Part shown: one piece after another, positions 1-11,349 of the stretch
Position numbering within the stretch: position 1 is the stretch's first letter
Layout: every line of letters begins with the position of its first letter
NCBI RefSeq assembly: GCF_002099425.1
Contig: NW_018343953.1
Span: 9,124,001-9,188,000 of the forward strand
Reading direction: 5' to 3'
From: Phascolarctos cinereus
Lineage: Eukaryota > Chordata > Mammalia > Diprotodontia > Phascolarctidae
Length of the DNA: 64,000 nucleotides
Notes under the pieces: model-generated
Databases searched by the model: none
Told to the model about the DNA's origin: nothing
What the model saw: the letters and a program-made list of their open reading frames with translations, nothing else
Program-made: the position numbers and the translations under genes

Positions 1-487
1 TTGGTTTTGTTTCATAATGTCTTGATTTCTCACAATGTCACTAGCTTCCATTTACTCCATTCTAATTTTTAAGGAATCATTTTCTTCAGTGAGCTTTTGG
101 ACCTCCTTTTCCATTTGGCCTATTCTGCCATTTAAGTTGTTTTCTTCATTGGCTTTTTGGACCTCTTTTACTATTTGGCCTAGTCTGGTTTTAAAGGTGT
201 TATTTTCTTCAGTATATTTTGTGTCTCCTTTACCAAGCTCTTGACTCATTGTTCATGATTTTCTTGCATCAGTCTAATTTCTCTTCCCAAATTTTCCTCT
301 ACTTCTCTTACTTGCTTTTCAAAATCCTTTTTGAGCTCTTCCATGGCCTAAAACTAATTCTTCTTTTTCTTGGAGACTTTGGATGTAGGAGCTTTGACTT
401 TGTTGTCTTCTTCTGAATGTGTGTTTTGATCATCTTTGTCATTATAGTAACTTTCTATAGTAAGATTTTTTTCCATTTTTTGTTCAT
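1..487 (-). pseudogene. LINE ORF1 fragment, N-terminal coiled coil
   Basis: The probable ATG lies at 485-487 on the minus strand. An open stretch at 52-249 reads as a heptad-rich, charged coiled coil with repeated EENN, KEVQK and LK(I/T)R motifs, ending in the segment that precedes the RRM domain in the other two copies. This is the trimerising N-terminal half of an L1 ORF1 RNA-binding chaperone. The frame is broken between the ATG and 249, so it is not functional as seen. The RRM and C-terminal domain lie beyond the window edge. Confidence 0.82.
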
Positions 488-1383
488 TTTCTCAGCCTAT
501 TATTTGACTTTTTAGTACTTTGTTGAAATAATGCTCTGCTTCCAGGATGGAGGGCAAACTGTCTTAAGTTTTAGGAGTTTTGTGCAGCTGTTTTAAGAGA
601 TGCTTCTTCAGACCTGTAAGTTTTCAGTTCTTCCAAGGTGGTATGATCTAAGGAGAGGTGTTTACTACTCTCCTGGCCTGTGCTCCAGTCAGTGAATGAC
701 CACAAGCATTCTTTTCTACCCTGAAACTGTGGCCACAAGCTCTGCTGTGCTAGCTCTCCTCCTCACCCTGGGACTGCCATCCAGGACTGTGACTTAGATC
801 CAAGTATGGGCAAAGCAACAGAGTCCTGTTCCACTGTTAGCAAAAAGATCTCTGTTATTTGACCCTTTTACCATATGTGGACTAAGAGCTCTAGAAGCAG
901 CTGCTGTCACTGCTGCTGATGCTGTCGATTCAGTCACTCCCAAGACCTGCTCCTGGTTTTCTGTGGCCAAGGCTGTGCTGGCACTGCCTACATTGGACTG
1001 TGTTCCATTCTCAGCCCAGTGTGACAGGCCTTTCCTGCTAACCTTTTAAGCTGTCTTTGGTGTTGTGAGCTGAGAGGTCTGGAAATCACTACTATTGCCA
1101 GTGATTCAGTTACCCCAAGGCCTGCTGTGGGTTTTCTGGGGCCTGGTGTGCTCTGCTATGGCCTGCGCTGGACTGCTCTCCTCATTCACCCTGTTACAAC
1201 AGACACTTCCTATTACCTTACAAGTTGTCTTGGGCTGGAAATTTGTTTCACTCTATCTTTTTTGTGGGTTCTGCTGCTCTAGAATTTGTTTAGAGTCATT
1301 TTTAAAGTATTTGGAGCAGTTTGGGGGAGATTCTGGTGAATCCCTGCCTTTACTCTGCCATCTTGGTTCCACCTCCCTCTATT
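1..1383 (-). mobile_element. L1/HAL1-type LINE, 5' end, cut by window edge
   Basis: Read on the minus strand, this begins near 1383 with a L1-type start (gtggaaccaagatggcag, the complement of 1354-1371), runs through about 0.9 kb of 5'UTR and enters ORF1 near 487. It aligns by eye along its whole length with the 5' parts of the elements at 26012 and 50832. The 3' part lies outside the window, so it cannot be told whether this copy is a full L1 or an ORF2-less HAL1. Its 5' end is intact, so it was a full-length insertion at that end. A target-site duplication cannot be tested. Confidence 0.9.
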
Positions 1384-3067
1384 ATAACTTTTGAACTTCA
1401 AATAGGAACCAGCATAATTTTGAATCATTGACAACCATATGTACCAGAGAACCTTCAGAGAAGGTGAGTTTCCCTAAAGGATTAAGGATTTCAAACAAGA
1501 CCTAAGATATAAGCTTTAGTTTTAGTGACATTAATATTTGTAATATGAATAGTTTGCAATATGATTTTTAAAATTGAGACACTTCTTAACTGATTTTGCT
1601 TGATTTCTTTTAAAAATATTTTTAGAAACCTATAATAAGCCATAGGGTTATTGAGAAGTACCACAAAAATCATTTTCCCCTTGCTAAATCTATATGTTGC
1701 CATAGATTTCCATAGTTCTTTGTTTTCAGAAATTCTTCAAGCTAAATGCAGTACTAAGAAAAAAGATGCATCCCAGTGGTATTAACTAGATGAACTACCT
1801 CTTTTCTAACTTTCCATGTTGTGGGAAACTTACAAATATGAAGCAGGAATAACAATTTTATAGTGATCAGTATCTGGTACTCAAGCATTGCTGATAATTA
1901 TCTTGTGGAGTCTCTAATGGGCACATTGGGTGCCTGGCCTTCTCTTGTTCTGAAAATTTGTCATGGTTTTCTTTCTAGAATGCACTTGCCAAGGCAATGT
2001 TTGTGCCATATGTTTAGTTTTTATACATGTGCTGTCAAATTTGTCTTCCCAGCTGCTCTTGGCCCAATTTCCCCCACCCCCACCCCTACCCTTTGGCTCT
2101 GATTGCTTCAGAGAGTTCAGTGTTCTAGAGAAAGATTTATGAGTAGAGAGGGGGTAATCATGGAGCCAGTAAATACTAGAATGAGTAATATTCAGATGAT
2201 TAATCTATACATTTTAAAATCAGAAATGGAGGTATTTGTGATGTGTAATACAGATTATAATAAGTTTACCAGACCAGATCCATAGATACCATAGAATAAT
2301 GTTTCACCAAGTGGTTTCCAAGGCTTTGTCTAGTATCAGTGTGAATAACTCAAGAGATACAGCTTTCTTTACTTTCCTCAAAGGCTTATTTATAAAATGC
2401 CCACACATTACTTCTTTTTTTTTTCCCTTCCTGTATAAGGAGTCATTGCAGTCCACCAAGTAAATAATAGGGATTTAAAAATTTTCTTCATGCATATTTG
2501 CACAATAGATGGTTATACAGGCTCTGTTACAGCATTCTGTTTAACTACATAATTACAGGCCTTTCACAGTGCACATTATTAACTTGATAGTGCATGACAA
2601 TTTCAAAGCTGTCACTTTGGACCAGCAAGTAAATATTCACATGATATTTTACAACTTCTGGTCTTAAGGAAGCCAGGTAGTAAATGGGCAGCTAATAAAA
2701 TCCTTGGGGTGAATGTAAATGACAAGAAAATATTGAATATAGGTTTGAAAATTCAAATAATCATTTACTTGTTTTAGTATCTAAATGTGAATGAGATATA
2801 GGTAAAAGATCTAATTGACTTTTTCACTTTCCGTGAAATTCAATCAGGAAGAGAAAATAATGCTAAAAATGAGAGTTAATAATGGAATTATACTTTGAAG
2901 AAAGAGAGGGATTCTCAGAGGAGAAAATAAAAGAGAACATTACTCTAGACATGGGGTATTTTTTGTGTGAAGAGTCAGAGGCAGGAGATGGAATGCCATT
3001 TTGATTGATGAAGGACATTTTGAATAAAGACTTTATATGAAACATTATGGGAGAAGAGTTAAGGAGC
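1384..3067. other. Unassigned AT-rich stretch
   Basis: I see no gene or recognisable repeat here. The short open frames at 1863-2102 and 2103-2285 have no family features and normal non-coding composition. There is a C-rich patch near 2070-2095. Confidence 0.5.
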
Positions 3068-3505
3068 ATAGGAAAAGCAGAATCCCTAAATCCCAGAATT
3101 TGAGAGTTGAAATAGACCTCAGTGGCTATCTAGTCCAACACATTCATGAAAGGAATCCTCATTATAATATAGTCAGGAAGTAGTCATTTAGCTTCTCCTT
3201 GAAGACATCTAAGATGAGGGAACTCAATTCCTCTTAAGGCAGGTCATTTCTACTTTGGACAGCTCTGATTATTAGGAAGTTTTCCCTAACATCAAGCCTA
3301 AATCTATCTCTTTGCAACCTCTACCCAGTGCTTCTGATTCTGCCAAATTTAACTACTAATCCTTCCACCATATTCAAGTTCTTCAAATAATTGAATAAAG
3401 CTGCTATCTCTCCTATGAGTCTTCTGTTCTTCTGGCTAGGTGGCATAGTTCCTTCATCTGATTTTCCATATGACACAGACTCAAAGTCCTTCAACCATTC
3501 TGGCT
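3068..3505 (-). mobile_element. CR1/L3-clade LINE, 3' region
   Basis: The plus strand shows the antisense pattern of a CR1/L3 3' region: a 'cccagaatttgagagttgaa' start, 'tctagtccaac', 'gaagttttccctaacatcaag' and 'ctaaatctatctctttgcaac'. The same phrases recur at 17205-17960 and 44045-44385. The copy is old and diverged, with no open frame. Confidence 0.72.
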
Positions 3506-3990
3506 GAAGAGTTTTGATTCAAAAGGATATTAACTGGTTAGAGCATTGTGATAAAATTTTTAAAATAATTGATAACTTTTGTTTTCACATCACTACATTT
3601 CCCAGTATACCTCTCCATTCCTTTCCTCTCCTAATGAGTTAGTCTTGACAGTGCTGTTGATACTCTTCAGCTTAACAATATCCTTATTAAAATATGATAA
3701 TCAGAGTGAATATAATACTTCAAACAAGAAGGGACAAGGACAAGTGAATAGGACAATGGATCTATTACCTCCCTATTCCTAGTAGTTATATTTGTCACTG
3801 CAGCCCAAGTTCTCATTAGCTCAGTTTTTTTGGCTACCAAATGACACTGTTAACTCATATGTAGCTTGTAATTCACTAAAAACCAGGAGATATTTTTCAG
3901 AACAATTTCTAACCATGATTCCTCCACCTGAGTTTGTGAAGTTGATTTTTGTACTCAAGTCTAAAAGTTTATATTTGTGCCTACTGACGG
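3506..3990. other. Unassigned AT-rich stretch
   Basis: There is no recognisable element. The overlapping small open frames on both strands (3792-4009) have no family features. Confidence 0.45.
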
Positions 3991-3994
3991 TATG

Positions 3995-4235
3995 GTTGGC
4001 ATAGTACATGGAGTGTAGGACTTGGAGTCAGGAAGGCTTGAATTCAAATCCTACCTCAGATATCAACTTAGCTGTGTGATTCTGGGCAAGTCACTTAGCC
4101 CTGATTTTCTCATCTGCAAAATGAAGATAATAATAACACTTATTTCTCAGGGTTGCTATAAGGTTCAAATGAGAAAACAAACGTAAAACATTTTATAAAA
4201 GTATATATTAAAGTACTACATAAATGCTAATGTTG
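3995..4235 (+). mobile_element. MIR-type CORE-SINE, nearly full length
   Basis: The sequence runs from a tRNA-derived head (cttggagtcaggaaggcttg, ttcaaatcc) through the core (gggcaagtcacttagccc, catctgcaaaatgaag) to the LINE2-like tail (taaagtactacataaatgctaatg). The order and spacing are those of MIR. It is mammal-wide, old and inactive. Confidence 0.88.
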
Positions 4236-4254
4236 CTAATTTTGATTACATAAA

Positions 4255-5270
4255 ATTGTTTTATGCAAACAATATTAATACAACTAGAATAAGAAGAGAA
4301 GGGACCAAGTGGGGAAAATTTTTTTAAACAAATATCTGGGACAAATGTTTGCTGTCTAAGATATATAATCAACCAGTGTTAATAAATAAGAAAAAAATCC
4401 TCTAATTGATAGGTGGTCAAAGAATATAAACAATTTTAAAAAGAAGAATCACAAACCATTGCCACATTTGAAATAATGTTCTAAATCATTAATATTATGG
4501 GAAATGTAAATCAAAACAGCTCTGAGGTTTCTCCTCATATCCAGCAAATTGTCAAGTGACAAAATAGGAGAAGATTCAGTATGGAAAGAGAGGCATGCTA
4601 ATTCCCTATTGGAGGAGCTATGAATTGGTCCAAGTACTCTGGAAAGCAATTTGGAAAAATATCAAAGAAAATGAATAAAATATCACTATCCCTCCACCTA
4701 TAGATATTATTGATAAATATATATTAAGGGGATATAAATAATAAAAAGACCTATATATATCAAAATATTTATTACAGTACTTTTTCAGGAGCAAAGAACA
4801 GGAAACAAAATAAATATTCATTGGAAGAAGAATGGCTAAACAAGTTGTGGTCCATAAATCTAATGGAATATTATGGTGCTTTAAGACATGATGGCTATGA
4901 TGAATTCCATGAAGCATGGGAGGACATGTGAACTGATAGAAAGTGAAATAAGTAGAAGTAGAAAAACAATATAAACAATGACTACAATGATGTAAATGGA
5001 AAGAACAACAACAAGCCAACTGAAAATGAATTCTGGAAAATTATAATAACCTGATTTTTGACTGACTGAAAGACCAAAGTAGGCCCTAAAGAAAACATGT
5101 TAGAAAGGAACTTTCAGAGCAAGGGGACTGCTGGATGTGATAGTGGTAAGTAGGAGTCAGCTCATATCAGCTTTATGACAACTGATTTTTTGATATTATT
5201 ATATGTATATCAGAAATTGGCAAAAACTAAAATCAGAACTTGATTTGTTATGTTTTTTTTTTATTGTCTA
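4255..5270 (+). mobile_element. L1 fragment, ORF2 C-terminus and 3' part
   Basis: Broken plus-strand frames give the L1 ORF2 C-terminal pattern: a stretch like 'GAMNWSKYSGKQFGKISKKMN' around 4610-4680, then the region equivalent to L1 'WYIYTMEYYAAI' near 4850-4880 (ctaatggaatattatggtgc). Further on, gaactgatagaaagtgaaat matches the phrase found antisense in the L1 ends at 22262, 54720 and 59745. The fragment is 5'-truncated and heavily mutated. Confidence 0.8.
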
Positions 5271-5575
5271 GACTTAAGGAAGAGATAGAAAAAACTATTT
5301 ATGATACTGATTCAGCCTTAAAGTGTGTCATGCATTTTCAGAGCACCAGTTAAACATTTACCAACACACTCCTGGAAGTGACAAATAATATCAGAGTTTT
5401 TTGATGTCTTGGTTCTTTATTCATTATTATGAACATTGGCTCTCTGGGGGAAAAAAAAAGATATAGTAGGAAATGTAGGTGATATAAAAACAAAAGCTAT
5501 TGATTAAATATTTATCCTAATGTTCTAACTAGTCAATATCTTTCAGATCCAAATTCTATCATCCACTGTGTTACC
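5271..5575. other. Unassigned
   Basis: I see nothing recognisable. There are short A and T runs at 5250-5262 and 5448-5460. Confidence 0.4.
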
Positions 5576-5579
5576 TATC

Positions 5580-5860
5580 CCTCCTAGCTTTGCGTTAGTG
5601 TTGCTTCAGACAAACTGAGACCTGGGAACGACCTTAGCTTAAAAAGGCCAAGGTCTCCCACTGCATACAGGGCCATTATCAGTTGTCCTAACCTAACTTA
5701 GGTCTTGTCATTGGACTCTGATGACTCTGGAGGAGAGAGTGAGGCTGGGGACTTTGCACAGCTCTGCCTCACTTAAATCCAATTCACTGGCAAGTCAAAA
5801 TATCACCCTCCTGCTATCATTGGTCCTCTCTGAGAATGAAGGACAAACCATTTTATTTGC
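5580..5860 (+). mobile_element. RTE-clade LINE/SINE 3' end
   Basis: The phrases 'cagacaaactgagacctggg', 'aaggccaaggtctcccactg', 'gactctggaggagagagtga' and the terminal 'gagaatgaaggacaaacc' are the marsupial RTE-clade 3' region. The last phrase resembles the RTE tail at 45150-45215. The tail is rich in CAA/ACAA rather than poly-A, as is usual for RTE mobilisation. Confidence 0.75.
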
Positions 5861-5884
5861 GAATGTGATAATGCATGATATCTA

Positions 5885-6470
5885 TATGTTTATTCAAGTC
5901 ACTGATAAAGATTTCACATAGCATAACTCCCTGGCATATTCCACTGAAGATGACCTACTGTGTTAGCATGGAATCATTAACACTTAATTTTTGAATTTGT
6001 CCATCCACACTGTTCTGAATCCATCTAATTGCATTATTGGCTAGTCCATATTTATCTGTTTTCTCCACAAGAATAGTATAAATTACTTTATCTAAAGTTT
6101 CTTTACAAACTAAATAAACTATAATCACCATGTTTCCTTTGTCTACTAGTTCAGGAATCCTGTCAAAAAAATGAAATGACCTTGGTTTGACACGACCTGT
6201 TCTTAATGAAATTTCACTGGAACTTCGTAATTACTGCCCCCATTTCTAAGAGTTCACCAAGTTTTTCTTTAATGATTTGTTCTGGAATTTCCCCAGGAAT
6301 TCAAGTCAAACTCACTGGTCCATAATTTGCAGACTCTCTTATCTTCTCTTTTCTGAACATCAGGGCATTTGTCCTTCTGCAATCTTGTGGTAGTTATGAA
6401 GGAATAACACTTCCCCTCTGACCCTATGGTTTCCATCATTTCCACCTTAGCAACCAGTTACTTCCCCTTT
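5885..6470 (-). mobile_element. CR1/L3-clade LINE, reverse-transcriptase region
   Basis: Translated on the minus strand in broken frames, the region matches the CR1-clade reverse transcriptase core in order: a segment like GPVSLT.IPGEIPEQIIKE (6285-6340), SFF.DRIPELVDKGNMV (6120-6185), then a segment equivalent to DFSKAFDKVSHSILVEKL.KYGL, and IRWIQN.. near 6015-6040. This is LINE reverse transcriptase used for target-primed integration. It is dead, with several stops and frame changes. The family is clear, but the choice between CR1 and L3 is not. Confidence 0.8.
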
Positions 6471-6474
6471 AGGT

Positions 6475-6712
6475 GAGAAACAGCTAGGTGGTACAGATAG
6501 AGCATAGGACCTGGTGTCAGGAAGATCTCAGTTCAAATCCGGCTTCAGATATTTACTAGCTACGTGACCCCTAATCAAATCTAATTTTCCCCATCTGTAA
6601 AATGGGAATATCAAAGCACCTACATTCCAAGGTTGTGAGAATAAAATGAGAAAATTTAGAAAATTACTTTTCAAACATTAAAATGTATATTGATGTTATT
6701 ATCAGATTCAGA
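6475..6712 (+). mobile_element. MIR/CORE-SINE
   Basis: The head is 'acagctaggtggtacagatagagc', followed by 'cagttcaaatccggcttcag', a CORE with 'catctgtaaaatgggaat' and a MIR-like tail with 'ttcaaacattaaaatg'. It abuts the CR1/L3 fragment upstream. Confidence 0.8.
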
Positions 6713-6806
6713 ATAGAATTTCCTTTTATTGATTTCTCCACCTTTTGGATGATGAAATGAAATTATCACTCAGGCAAATCAAGAAGTTATGAGTTTTATT
6801 AGTTGC

Positions 6807-6826
6807 TCTGTGTGTGTGTGTGTGTG

Positions 6827-6863
<37 letters not shown>

Positions 6864-6880
6864 CAAAGGCAGGGTAACAG
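6807..6880. repeat. (TG)n-(AG)n compound microsatellite
   Basis: About ten TG units run directly into about fourteen AG units, followed by decayed 'cagagacaaagg'. It is likely to vary in length. Confidence 0.97.
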
Positions 6881-7542
6881 AGATAGAGACAGAGAATTTC
6901 TATAGATACATTGATAAATGAGGTACCCCGTAATCACTGTCCAGTTTTATCCCTGACTTTACACCTATATCCCAAATTTCATATATGTCTTTCTATTCAA
7001 GTGGTATATTTTCCATTGATTTGCCATCCAAATGTCTTCCTTCGTGATTTTCTTCTGCTTCTTGCATTTTCTCAAATAGCATACTACATTAATCTACAAT
7101 CTACACTTTCCCTGAACCACAAACTTTTATTACCTATTTTGTTTCTTTTATAGAAGGTATGTCCATCCAAAACCATATTCCAGTCATTGTTTCATACCAC
7201 TAAGTTTCAGGAACACCTATGAGTTTGATTTTTCTTCCCTGAATTAATATCAGTAGCTTCTGTTATATACAGCCTGAATTTTGCATAAAAGTATCTGGGG
7301 TCACAAACTTTACTTCTCACTCTTTTCTTGTATTTTGTCTCCTTCTGGGTATCTCAACTACTATTTCTTCTTTCTTTCTTTTCTTTTTTCTTCCTTCTCT
7401 CTATTATATCCAACTCAAGGGAAATATATTCTTTAAGTTAGATACATACATATCTGTATATGTGAATGAATACATGTATATATTTCTTCTTCCTCCCCCC
7501 TTCTTTTTACTGTAGATCTTTTTTGATTAACTTTTCAAGGCA
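6881..7542. other. Unassigned, pyrimidine-rich
   Basis: This is AT-rich sequence with a CT-rich run at 7360-7410. No gene or recognisable element is seen. The open frame 6911-7153 lacks any family feature. Confidence 0.4.
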
Positions 7543-7763
7543 CTCAACAACTATATTCTTAGCAGCCTATGTTTCTCTGTTAGCTATACCCCATCTCTGG
7601 TCAGGATCTTGTCATTTTTATATTTTTTGCTATTGTCCAGAAATCCAAATCCCTCAACAACTATATTCTTAGCAGCCTATGTTTCTCTGTTAGCTATACC
7701 CCATCTCTGGTCAGGATCTTGTCATTTTTATATTTTTTGCTATTGTCCAGAAATCCAAATCCC
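7543..7763 (+). repeat. Perfect 110-bp tandem duplication (two units)
   Basis: Unit 1 occupies 7544-7653 and unit 2 7654-7763, with identity base for base plus one shared base at the left edge (7543/7653). Perfect identity in a region of old, diverged repeats means a recent duplication, a length polymorphism or an assembly duplication. The unit is not a known interspersed repeat that I recognise. Confidence 0.97.
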
Positions 7764-7799
7764 ATTTTCAGATGAAAACCTTTTGCCAACTGTTTACTT

Positions 7800-7910
7800 C
7801 CCAAATTAAATTCTCTTTTCTGTACCCCTTGCCTTTAGTGACATAATATTTGAAAAGTGCTTAGCACAATGCCTGGAACATAGTAGGCACTTAATAAACA
7901 TTAATAAATA
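7800..7910 (+). mobile_element. L2 LINE 3' end
   Basis: 'cttagcacaatgcctggaac' followed by 'atagtaggcacttaataaac' is the classic L2 3' terminal phrase in the sense orientation. Confidence 0.75.
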
Positions 7911-9390
7911 ACTCTTTCCTTCCATCTTCCTTCAAAGGGCAACAGTGAGGAAAACATAGTCTGTGTTTTCAGCTCATTAAACTCTATGGTCTTCAGCTTA
8001 TTATTCAAGACTTAATAATTATTGACAATATTTTGTAAGTATCTTCAGACAGTGTAATTTATGCTCATGTGAATCATCAGAAGAAGATAGTTGCCATCTA
8101 TTTTGATAAATGTTAGAAGGTTCTTTCTGATGTTTCAGCTATATTCTCTGGGAAGACCACACACCATTTTATTGTTATGTCAACAGCAAATTGCTTCCTC
8201 AGTCGTCCTGAAGAGGGTATCACTACTACTACTTCTCTTCTTCCTCTGATCTCTACTGGAGGATCTCTCAGCTTGTAGTTTCTGTGTTTCTACTATCTTT
8301 CTCCTCAGAAATGCTAGACCCAATCTCTAAGCAAAATACTTATATCTATTTTTAAGCTTTAATTGTACACATGTTCTTTTTCTTCCCTTTCTCCTCTTTA
8401 TAACACTCTTCCATACTTCTCTATGCTAACAAATGTTAAGTCTCCCCTCCTTTATGTCAATAACTTAGATACCTCATCCAGCCTTTTTCCCAATGAAGTA
8501 ACTTCTTTTTTCCATTCAGGGCATTTCAATTTACCTAAGAATCTGGAGAATAGAGAGAATTTTGTCAAGTCCTTTAGCCTTTGCATCCAAGAGGGAGAAT
8601 AGCCTATACATGGAGCAAAAGAACTCCTGGCTGGGCAGAACTACAAATATTACACTTTTGACTCAACTTTCCACAATGTTTGAGATTTTTAGACTTTTAA
8701 AAAATGTATTTGTAGGTATTCATACCTCAATACTTAGCATCTGCTTAAAACTTTTATAGCCAATTATTACCTCCTAATAATTTGACAACCTCACTCAATT
8801 TCCTTTCCTTAATCTCAACAACAAACCCATAGCCACACCCATTATTCTTCAGATTTGCATCAATATCCTCTTTCACCAATTTCCTCCATGCAACAAACAT
8901 CTCTCTTACTTTGCTTTACCCTCGAATTATCCCACTTACCTTTCCTTACTTGTTTTATCTTGCCTTGCCAACTACCTTCTTCTCAACCTTTTTAAGACTA
9001 CTTCTTCAATTTCTATTCCCTAAACCTTCTTTGTTCTCTGTAATGATCCTTAATTCTTTTGAATTCTCTTTCACTGTCGTCATTGATTCTTTTCCTCATT
9101 AAATTCAAAAGTGAAATGAGATTGTTTTCCAAATTTTTTTTTATTTCTCTCAAATTCTGTCAATGTTCTCTTCATGAAACTTATCTTCTGACCTACTTCA
9201 CTAATCCGAATCAATCCAAGTCACCTAAAATGGCTTTTGTATTCTGCTTAAGTCCTCTCTTCTCCTACTCTTTCTCCTATAACATTCCACAGAAACTATG
9301 AGTAGAAAGGTCTTTATTTTCAAGGAATAGATAACCATTCAAGGAAACAGCAAAAAGAAACCACAAAACCATATTAATGGCTATACAAAC
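7911..9390. other. Unassigned, partly pyrimidine-rich
   Basis: The part 8340-9300 is C/T-rich on the plus strand with many small open frames. That is the usual look of decayed sense-strand L2 coding sequence, but I could not anchor it to a conserved L2 phrase. 7911-8340 shows nothing recognisable. Confidence 0.35.
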
Positions 9391-9394
9391 AATA

Positions 9395-9610
9395 CAGTCT
9401 TGAAGTTAGAAGAGCCTGTATTTGAATCCCAGATGATCTTAGCTATGTGATCCTGGGCAGATGCTATAACCTTTCTAATATTTCATTTCTTTATCCATAA
9501 AAATGGCAATGTTAATATTTGTTCTGTTGACCTGTAAATGGCTGTTATGAGGAGAAGGCTTTGAATAACAAAGTGTGGCGTAAATATTAACTTATTGTTG
9601 TTACTATTGT
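9395..9610 (+). mobile_element. MIR-type SINE, diverged
   Basis: The head 'tatttgaatcccagatgatc', the middle 'agctatgtgatcctgggcag' and the tail around 'tggcgtaaatattaacttattg' lie in MIR order. Confidence 0.72.
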
Positions 9611-9739
9611 TCAACCTAATAGAAAATTCTGTACTAGAGGAAAGATGATTAAATCACATTAGGAATAAAGGAAATAGTTCAGTGGATTCATAGAGAAAGG
9701 CTATTTGAACAATGGAAGACAATGTTGCAAAAAGATGGA

Positions 9740-9860
9740 AAGGAGAATTCCAGCTTGACTGGAATTCATGAAGAAAGAGATTGTGTCTGATTTATTCTTT
9801 GCGACTAGCAAAGCATTTTGTATATAGTAGGCACTTAATAGATATTAGTTGACATCGAAG
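9740..9860 (+). mobile_element. L2 LINE 3' end fragment
   Basis: 'aaagcattttgtatatagta' followed by 'ggcacttaatagatattag' is a diverged L2 terminal phrase. A similar trace ('catagtgcctgtttaataaa') sits at 10426-10446. Confidence 0.6.
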
Positions 9861-10444
9861 AACTTTTTGAAACATGAGAATGGGAAGAAGAATGACAAAA
9901 CGATAGTCTCTTTTTTTTGAGACAAAAATATCTTTAAGATTATGTTCAGCTGATAAGGAAGGACATGAAGTAATGGAGTCAATGCCATGTAAGGAAACAA
10001 GGATCTTTATGGTGACATTTAGATGTAAATGAAAAAAAGACTAGAAGTGGTAGGCTAAAGGAAGGTAATGTAAGAAAAAGAAGGCCAGATATTAGAGGAG
10101 ACATTTGGCAATAATCTTGGAAAGGAAAGATTGAACTGGCAAAAGTCAGTAATTTTTATGTTTTTTTCATCTTTCATAAACCTAGATCCATCCTAGATTT
10201 AAGTTATTCTCACTTTAAAATTGAAATATTTCCTTGATGCTAATGTTTATAGTTACCTTTGGTATTTAGAAAATGGCTTATTATTTCCTAAATGCAAATC
10301 TGCTATTGTTTCCCTAGACAAATCCTTCCATTCTTTGAATTGCCTTTCTGATTTGTACAAACTTCTTTGAACATCAGTGTAATCTCAGGCAGGAAAGGAC
10401 ATTTTAGCTAGTTTACCCTACATAACATAGTGCCTGTTTAATAA
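9861..10444. other. Unassigned
   Basis: I see no gene or clear element apart from the weak L2 tail near 10426. Confidence 0.4.
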
Positions 10445-10592
10445 ATCATTTCTTCCTTCTTCCTTCCTCCCTCCTTTCCTTCTCTCCTTCCTCCTATCCT
10501 CCCTTCCTCCCCTCCTTCCTTCCTTCCCTCCTTCCTTTCCTCATTCCTTCCTTCCCTCCTCCTTTCCTTCCTTCCTTCCTTCTTTCCTTTAT
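10445..10592. repeat. (CCTT)n polypyrimidine tract
   Basis: About 148 bases are almost entirely C and T on the plus strand, in irregular CCTT/TTCC units. The Lys/Glu/Arg/Gly-rich open frame read across it on the minus strand is a product of the repeat. Confidence 0.96.
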
Positions 10593-11349
10593 TCTTTGTG
10601 AGATTTAAAAGTTTGGAATAGCCATCAACAGCCCCCATAGGAACTAGAGTTGGTAGCAGTCTGCCTGGACCTGGTAGCACCAGCAGCAGCCAAGCCTCAT
10701 GAGGAGAAAACACAACCAGCACAGCATCCAAGAAACCTGATTGACCCAACACAGAAGTTTATTGACCTATTCATCTGAGACACCACACCCTGCAATGATC
10801 CAGCCCAACTAAACCAGGAGTGACTAGTCAATTGCACAGGATGTGAAGTTAATTTGGTGGGAACCAAAAAATGGGAGAAAAGGAATCCCAGGGTCAGAAA
10901 TCTGAGGTATTGCTTGACTCCATGGGTTCCCTGCATGTGAGTCTGCCTAATTTATACTTTAAATTTGAGACCCAGGGAATTGTACATGCAAGGGATATAT
11001 GTCCCCATTGGAGAGGGTATTTTTAAAAAGTGTTCCACCCTTTCTCTGTTTTTGTAATAAATACAATTTTATACAACTAATATTGATTGATATTGGAGGG
11101 AACACTTAAGAGCTTATGAGGGATAGTATCAGAATAGCCCTTGGGACTACCTTATAATAGAACTCTGAGGGGAGGAGCAGTAAGGGGACTTCTAGGAGCC
11201 AATCCAGCTCTAGGAATAGGAATGGAGAAAAGGGGAAGGTGGAGATGTGCTATAAGAATATACCCATTGGACCCATTGGACCATATTAGATTGCATTCCT
11301 ACACTACCTATTTTATCACCAAAACAATTTTTAGCACTCTATAAACCAA
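10593..11349. other. Unassigned; LTR-like composition possible
   Basis: Balanced base composition, a 'gtaataaatac' polyadenylation-like signal near 11056, and no similarity to the LINEs or SINEs in the window. A fossil LTR or another single-copy retroposon is possible but not supported by ends or repeats that I can see. Confidence 0.25.

Noticed and set aside
10438-10752. Glu/Lys/Arg/Gly-rich open frame resembling a low-complexity nuclear protein
   Set aside because: It is the polypyrimidine microsatellite read on the minus strand.
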